64,000 bases of DNA, taken from Candidatus Lindowbacteria bacterium RIFCSPLOWO2_12_FULL_62_27. GTDB taxonomy: Bacteria; Lindowbacteria; 2-12-FULL-62-27. Below, in pieces: positions 59,355 through 64,000 of this stretch. Below the pieces are notes generated by a model. The model was not told where the DNA came from, did no database searches, and saw only the letters and a program-made list of their open reading frames with translations. A program made the position numbers and the translations under genes. The stretch is from assembly GCA_001784175.1 (NCBI GenBank), contig MFPR01000028.1, positions 7,606 through 71,605 on the forward strand, in the 5' to 3' direction. Each line of letters opens with the position of its first letter. Position 1 is the stretch's first letter.

Positions 59355-60290
59355 TTATCCGAGAAAGACGTGCTCATTATGCCACTCGAGCAGATTTTTG
59401 GCCGGACGCTCATCGGTTCTTGACGGCAGATGAATGGATTGGCCATGAAGATGATAATAGGTCTTTCCGTTGTCGAAATCGTCTTTGAGCCGGTGACCGA
59501 CTTCGAACCGATAATCGGGCGTTACGGTCACGTAGCCCCTGTCAAACAGTTTGTGAATGTCCGAACGAAGAAGGATCCCGTTTGTCACGTCATGTTCCCC
59601 GGACTCCGAATACGGCCGGATGTGCGCCGCTTCGAGAACGGGGAGGGAATGTTCCGTCGTGACCGCACAGGCGCGTCCATAACTCTCGGTCACGATGATT
59701 CGAAAAAGTCCCTGCCCCAGGCGCGGCCGAAAGTGCGCGATCTCGCCGTATCGCGGTTTGTCGTCAGCTGGTTTGTCTCCGATTCGCATGCCGCGTACTC
59801 GGAGAAGGCACTCGTCCCAGATGCGCCGCCCCTCGGCATCATCCTTGAGATCGTATGTTTTGCCCTGCACAATATTCGCATGCCAATCCGCCGGCGGATC
59901 AATCCAAGCGGATTCCTCGAAAAAAATCGGCTCGGCGATGAGCGTGCAACCAATCGATCGGTCCGGGCGAATGCTGTGATCTTTCGTGTACCGGCGAATC
60001 AGCTCGCACAAGGCCGCACTATCCGCCGCGCCGTTGGATTCCCGAAAGGAATCCCATGCAAGCCAGACGGGTAATTTGGAATATCGGACAAAATATCCGA
60101 ATCCGGCAATTTTGTAATGTGGACGTTTCAATTTAAAGAAAAAAGGCGACAGCGGCGCGATGGGATGAAAATCCAACTGGGCCGAGGGTTTCCAGAAATT
60201 GACCTCCTGGACCTCCGGTGAATTCTTCGCGCGGGCACGCAGATACTGGAACCAGTCGTAATCCGTCAACGCCACGTATCCCGCGCTCAT
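59355..60290 (-). CDS. HNH endonuclease (restriction-like)
   Basis: 311 residues from ATG 60290. C-terminal HNH_2-type domain: C-A-V-T-T-E-H-S-L-P-V-L-E-A-A-H-I-R-P-Y-S-E-S-G-E-H-D-V-T-N-G-I-L-L-R-S-D-I-H-K-L-F-D-R-G-Y, with the His-Asn-His residues. The N-terminal ~200 residues have no family I recognise and could hold a modified-DNA or sequence-recognition domain. The ATG overlaps the stop of the YhcG-like remnant (ATGA). Likely part of the defence cluster. Confidence 0.88.
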   Translation of the reverse strand: MSAGYVALTDYDWFQYLRARAKNSPEVQEVNFWKPSAQLDFHPIAPLSPFFFKLKRPHYKIAGFGYFVRYSKLPVWLAWDSFRESNGAADSAALCELIRRYTKDHSIRPDRSIGCTLIAEPIFFEESAWIDPPADWHANIVQGKTYDLKDDAEGRRIWDECLLRVRGMRIGDKPADDKPRYGEIAHFRPRLGQGLFRIIVTESYGRACAVTTEHSLPVLEAAHIRPYSESGEHDVTNGILLRSDIHKLFDRGYVTVTPDYRFEVGHRLKDDFDNGKTYYHLHGQSIHLPSRTDERPAKNLLEWHNEHVFLG

Positions 60291-60616
60291 GTGCCGGCCC
60301 TTTCCGGCAACGCGCTTCGGACGGCCTCGGAAAGCTGTTTGGACGACGGCAGTTTGCCCTTTAGATTGCCTGGGGGTATGGCTGCCACCAATTCTCTCAC
60401 AACCTGTGAGAGAAAGTCCGGGGCCGTGTGGGTCAGATAGAACTGCTGCATGCGCCAAAGATTCTGTGACGAAAATCCCCGGGTTTCTGGAAACGCCTTT
60501 CACAAATCTCGCGCCACCATCTCCACGACTGATTCACCGCCGACAACATACGAGCCTTCGAGGGCCGGAATCAGGTTCGAGTAAAATCGTTCAAAGACGT
60601 CTGCGATCTGCTCCAT
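60287..60616 (-). pseudogene. DUF1016/YhcG N-terminal fragment with nonsense codon
   Basis: Reading from ATG 60616, the frame gives M-E-Q-I-A-D-V-F-E-R-F-Y ... M-V-A-R-D-L, then TGA (60502-60500), then in the same frame K-A-F-P-E-T-R-G-F-S-S-Q-N-L-W-R-M-Q-Q-F-Y and L-S-Q-V-V-R-E-L-V-A-A-I-P, ending at 60287. D-L-x-x-x-F-P-x-x-x-G-F-S-x-x-N-L-W-x-M-x-x-F-Y is the DUF1016 N-terminal signature (YhcG family, PD-(D/E)XK nuclease partner of restriction systems). The TGA replaces a position that is usually Arg/Lys, fitting CGA to TGA. The nuclease domain itself is absent. Confidence 0.75.
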
Positions 60617-60628
60617 AGTCGGCCTCGA

Positions 60629-61348
60629 TTACAATTCGATCCTTTCCAATTTTTCCTTGCGTTTCCGCCAGTCGGGCATGATCCTCGACAATAAATCATA
60701 AAACCGGATGGTGTGCCGGGGGACCTTCAGGTGACAACACTCGTGGATGATCACATAGTCGATGCACTGCAAAGTGGTCTTGATCAATTCCGGATTTAGA
60801 TAGATATGCCGCCCATTCGTACAGCTTCCCCACCGCCTCGGCATTTTCCGGATGGAGAGCGGCGAATCAGTGATGCCGTATTTTCGCGCGCGCTCGTGAC
60901 AAACGGCCAGTCTCTCCGGAAACTTGGTTCCGGCGCGTTCGCGGTACCAGCGATCCAGCAGGAGGCGGGTCCGTGTTCTGTCTCCACTGTTTTTTGTAAA
61001 GACTTTCAAATATTTTCCGTCCAGTTTTACCCTCTCATCGGCGGCCTTCACGATTTTCAGCCTGTACTGCCTGCCCAAATACCGGTGACTTTCGCCGCTG
61101 ACATACTGTTTCGGCGGCATTTTGGGCAAAAACGTCCGGAAAAAATCCTGCTGGTGGACAACCCAGCGGGCTTTCGACCGGACAATTTCTCGGACTCTTC
61201 GAATATTCGCAACTCTCGGGGCAACCACTGTGACGGACAAATTCGGGTGCACGCTGATTTGCAGTGTTCGGCGGTCCCGGCGGACCAATTCATAGGGAAT
61301 TTGCCTTCGGCCATATTCGATCACATGAACGGTGTCGGGTTTACCCAT
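60629..61348 (-). CDS. YgjP/SprT-like zinc metallopeptidase (DUF45 family)
   Basis: 239 residues. Zinc site H-E-C-C-H (202-206) with third ligand His212 in V-P-R-H, preceded by R-R-W-G-S-C (172-176), the family signature. Members are commonly encoded inside type I restriction loci, as here, 8-bp overlapping hsdR. They may process restriction subunits, but this is unproven. Confidence 0.9.
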   Translation of the reverse strand: MGKPDTVHVIEYGRRQIPYELVRRDRRTLQISVHPNLSVTVVAPRVANIRRVREIVRSKARWVVHQQDFFRTFLPKMPPKQYVSGESHRYLGRQYRLKIVKAADERVKLDGKYLKVFTKNSGDRTRTRLLLDRWYRERAGTKFPERLAVCHERARKYGITDSPLSIRKMPRRWGSCTNGRHIYLNPELIKTTLQCIDYVIIHECCHLKVPRHTIRFYDLLSRIMPDWRKRKEKLERIEL

Positions 61349-64000
61349 CCGCGTACCGCGCTCTGGCCACGTCCAGCGCCCGCTCCATGATCGAATCTAT
61401 CGCGTCATAATCCAAGTCGAGTTTGTATTTTTCATTGGTTTCAACAAGGACGTCCTCGATTTCGTTTCTCATTTTATTTTTAACGTCCTCGTTGTCCGGC
61501 CACGCGACGATTTTGTTGGCGCGTACAATCTCGTCAATCTTTATCCCGAGGTCCGCCGAGACATCCCTGGCGTTGAATCCGTCACCACCGCGCGATTCCA
61601 GGGCCTCATGGACAACACCATAGAAAGCCCGGGCCACGCCCTCGTTTCGGATCTTGGCGGGCAACTCATCGCCGGTTCGGTTGCGCACCGATTCCATGAT
61701 CTCCTGCGCGCGGTTCAGATACTCCGCGTCCGAAACGCGTTTGTTCCGGTAGTCTCGGATCGTCTCCTCAAGCAGTTTTGAGAATTTCTTGTAAAATGCC
61801 GGATCTTCATCCATCTTTGCCGTGATGGTGCGCCTGGTCTGGCTGGCAATCATGTCCGCCTTGGCGGCCTTCCCTACGATGCTTTCCACTTCGGCCTGAA
61901 ACTTCTCCTTGTCAAAAATGTCCACCAGCGGCGTGATCTGAACGATCTCGTCCGATGTGACGTACGTATCCAGCAGTTTCTTGATCCGCGCTTCGTATTC
62001 CTTGAAATCGATCGACTCGGCATACCGCCGGCGGGCGGACGACCGGAGATTCATAAAGAATTTCAAATCTGTTTTGTATTTCTTGATTTTCTCGGCCGGG
62101 GTGTCGGTCAGGAATCTGGCGGTCGAAAGGGCGATTTCCAGCGTTCGGGCGAACGTGGACAGGCGGTCATAATATCGGTGCCGGAGCGGTTCATCCGCCA
62201 AATGCCGCTCATACGCCTCTTCGTCGTATTTGTTTTTGATTCCATTGAAAATATCCCATAGGTCGGAATGTTTCTGTGGAAGCGTTTTGACCTCGTCCGT
62301 CACGTTACACAGAGCCATTTCAATTTCGTCCTGCTGAAACTCGGACAACGCGCTGTATTTGGTCAACGCCTGATCCAGCTCTCCCAGAATACCGTAATAA
62401 TCGACGATGTATCCGAAGTCCTTTCCTTCGTACAGGCGGTTGACGCGCGCGATGGCCTGAAGCAGCGAATGGTCCGTCATTTTCCGGGTCAGATAGAGAA
62501 CGACATTCCGGGGCGCGTCAAAGCCGGTCAGGAGTTTGTCGACGACGATGATGATTTCCGGCCGGTCTCCGTTTTTGAAAGCGTTGATGAGTTGATCCTG
62601 ATAATCCTTTTCCGAACCGTATTTATCCATCATCTTTTTCCAGAATTTTTGGACTTCCGCTTTGGGTTCATCGTAGACGTCCTCATAGCCCTCGCGGGCA
62701 TCCGGGCCGGAGATCAGCACCTCGGAACTGACAAGGCCGAATTCGTCCAGATATTCCTTGTATTTCAAAGCCGCCAGTTTGGACGGCGCCGCAAGCTGTG
62801 CTTTGAATCCCGTTCCCTGCCAGGTCTTGGCGAAGTGGGCGCTGATGTCGTATGCGACCTGTTTGATTTTCTGCTCGGTTCTGTTGAGTTGGTCCGCCGT
62901 GCTGAACTTTTTCTTGAGGTCTTTGGTCTGCTCGTCCGTCAGCCCCTCCGACACCCGCTGAAACCAGCGGTCGATGGATTCCCGCGCTACATCCTGTTCC
63001 GCCAGCCGGCCCTCGTAAAGCCGAGGCACGACCGATTTGTCCCGCACCGCCTGGTCGATCGTGTAGGTATCGATCAATCCGCCGAATTTCTGCGCCGTGT
63101 TTTTCTCTTTTTTCATGAGCGGAGTGCCGGTAAAGCCGATGTAGCACGCGTTGGGAAACACCTGCTGCATTTGCGCGTGGGAAATCCCGTACTGACTGCG
63201 GTGGCTTTCGTCGACCAGGATAAACACGTCGCCTGACTCATTCTTGACGGAGCGTTGTTTGACCGCCGCCTGAAATTTGTCGATGACGGTTGTGATGACG
63301 GCGTCTTTGGGCGTGGTGACCAGATCGATCAGATGCTGGCCGGTACGGGCTTTGACCGGATCTTTTCCGCACTGGTGAAACGTTCTATAAATCTGGTCGT
63401 CCAGATCGATGCGGTCGGTGACCAGCACAATGCGGGGATTGGATATGGACGGCTCAAGCGCCAGCGCTTTGGCCAGCATCACCATGGTGAGAGATTTGCC
63501 GCTTCCCTGGGTGTGCCAGATCACCCCGCCCGTCCGGCGGCCTGTATCTCCGACCTTTGCGACGCGCTCGATTGTTTTTTTCACGGCAAAGTATTGCTGG
63601 TAACGCGCGACTTTTTTCTCGCCCGCGTCAAAGACGACGAATTGGTATGCCAGTTCCAAAAGCCTCCGCGGACGGCATAGGCAGTAAATGGCCTTGTCCT
63701 GTTCGGTCAGTTCGCGGCCGCCGGCCTGTTCCAGAGCGTCAAAATAGTCGCGCACGTAGGAAAAGCGGTCTGAAAAGAGGCGCTGTTTCTGGTCTCCACG
63801 GAGGGGCTTGTTCACCAGCCGGAGAAGTTCCGCTTCGTCCAACCCGGCTTCCCGCCAGACCGACCAGAATTTGGCGGCCGTTCCCGCCGTTGCGTATTTC
63901 GCTTCGTTTTTGGCGGCGGCCATCACAAGTTGGGAGTAAATAAAAAGTTTGGGAATTTCGCGGTCGCGCTGATTTCGAATCTGCTGGGATACAGCCTGTT
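61341..64000 (-). CDS. hsdR: Type I restriction enzyme R subunit HsdR (5' partial)
   Basis: The frame continues past an internal Met at 63926 to the window edge (I-P-K-L-F-I-Y-S-Q-L upstream), so the N-terminus, including most or all of the nuclease domain, lies outside. Visible: SF2 motor with W-H-T-Q-G-S-G-K-S (Walker A), V-D-E-S-H-R-S-Q (motif II), F-T-G-T-P-L (motif III), and the motif-V/VI area D-K-L-L-T-G-F-D-A-P ... Q-A-I-A-R-V-N-R. The long helical C-terminus contacts the methyltransferase core. About 886 residues are present. HsdS and HsdM are expected beyond the right edge. Confidence 0.95.
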   Translation of the reverse strand, partial: QAVSQQIRNQRDREIPKLFIYSQLVMAAAKNEAKYATAGTAAKFWSVWREAGLDEAELLRLVNKPLRGDQKQRLFSDRFSYVRDYFDALEQAGGRELTEQDKAIYCLCRPRRLLELAYQFVVFDAGEKKVARYQQYFAVKKTIERVAKVGDTGRRTGGVIWHTQGSGKSLTMVMLAKALALEPSISNPRIVLVTDRIDLDDQIYRTFHQCGKDPVKARTGQHLIDLVTTPKDAVITTVIDKFQAAVKQRSVKNESGDVFILVDESHRSQYGISHAQMQQVFPNACYIGFTGTPLMKKEKNTAQKFGGLIDTYTIDQAVRDKSVVPRLYEGRLAEQDVARESIDRWFQRVSEGLTDEQTKDLKKKFSTADQLNRTEQKIKQVAYDISAHFAKTWQGTGFKAQLAAPSKLAALKYKEYLDEFGLVSSEVLISGPDAREGYEDVYDEPKAEVQKFWKKMMDKYGSEKDYQDQLINAFKNGDRPEIIIVVDKLLTGFDAPRNVVLYLTRKMTDHSLLQAIARVNRLYEGKDFGYIVDYYGILGELDQALTKYSALSEFQQDEIEMALCNVTDEVKTLPQKHSDLWDIFNGIKNKYDEEAYERHLADEPLRHRYYDRLSTFARTLEIALSTARFLTDTPAEKIKKYKTDLKFFMNLRSSARRRYAESIDFKEYEARIKKLLDTYVTSDEIVQITPLVDIFDKEKFQAEVESIVGKAAKADMIASQTRRTITAKMDEDPAFYKKFSKLLEETIRDYRNKRVSDAEYLNRAQEIMESVRNRTGDELPAKIRNEGVARAFYGVVHEALESRGGDGFNARDVSADLGIKIDEIVRANKIVAWPDNEDVKNKMRNEIEDVLVETNEKYKLDLDYDAIDSIMERALDVARARYADG

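Noticed and set aside
60500..60502. TGA in the DUF1016 remnant as selenocysteine or a recoded codon
   Set aside because: The position normally holds Arg/Lys, no SECIS-like hairpin is evident, and many genes in the window end with TGA.

Overview
The window is a GC-rich, densely packed piece of chromosome from a Gram-negative bacterium. LPS inner-core heptosyltransferases (WaaC/WaaF-like) and a WaaG-like glycosyltransferase show an LPS outer membrane. A protein remnant with a C-terminal FlgD-type Ig-like domain, a fused CbiM-CbiN permease, a Ser/Thr kinase with TPR repeats and several transcripts that look leaderless suggest an uncultured lineage rather than a well-studied proteobacterium. I cannot assign a phylum from sequence alone. 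No rRNA, CRISPR array or intact transposase is visible.

Layout. 0-8.2 kb (+): end of a GH94 phosphorylase, clpB, a conserved hypothetical gene, a transglutaminase-like protein, a secreted M48 peptidase and a transketolase. 8.2-15.2 kb (+): a small membrane protein, a 1139-aa protein with two separate PD-(D/E)XK nuclease modules, and a ComEC/Rec2-like channel whose metallo-beta-lactamase metal ligands are lost. Together these may form an unusual DNA-uptake or DNA-processing unit. 15.1-27.3 kb (mostly -): a second, different transketolase, the cobalt transporter cbiMN-Q-O, an SDR, a GH13 alpha-glucosidase, a kinase with TPRs and bioB. A cobalamin riboswitch on the + strand drives a lone CbiX-like protein. 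27.3-38.9 kb: LPS core genes, tRNA-Arg(CCG), and a nucleotide-sugar cluster (oxidoreductase, aminotransferase, acetyltransferase, 2-epimerase) matching most of the UDP-diacetamido-uronic acid pathway, then a nitrilase-family amidase and an aldose-epimerase-like protein.

38.9-43.3 kb is an accessory island. Four mosaic repeats alternate with three toxin-antitoxin pairs (BrnTA-like, HI1419/HI1420-like, DUF3368/UPF0175) and an internally deleted ORF6N gene. An 18-bp perfect direct repeat flanks the island, which also holds a 5'-truncated secreted-protein remnant. 43.4-53.6 kb is housekeeping: bacterioferritin, then a six-gene minus-strand run (alr, thiL, tsaE, tsaB, a catalytically degenerate Y-family polymerase, uvrB), then an ABC-F ATPase overlapping an RlmM-like rRNA methyltransferase, and an aldo/keto reductase.

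53.7-64 kb is stress- and defence-related: a DUF4143 ATPase under a palindrome-embedded promoter and coupled to a sirtuin, an Imm5-like orphan, a TfoX-N protein, a beta-grasp protein, a DUF2075 helicase with an N-terminal nuclease-like domain, HicBA, an HNH endonuclease, a hidden DUF1016/YhcG pseudogene with a nonsense codon, a YgjP-type metallopeptidase and a type I restriction HsdR that runs off the right edge.

Across the window, seven starts have a promoter-like -10 hexamer 6 nt before the start codon (two others at 8-9 nt) and no Shine-Dalgarno, which suggests that leaderless transcription is common here.
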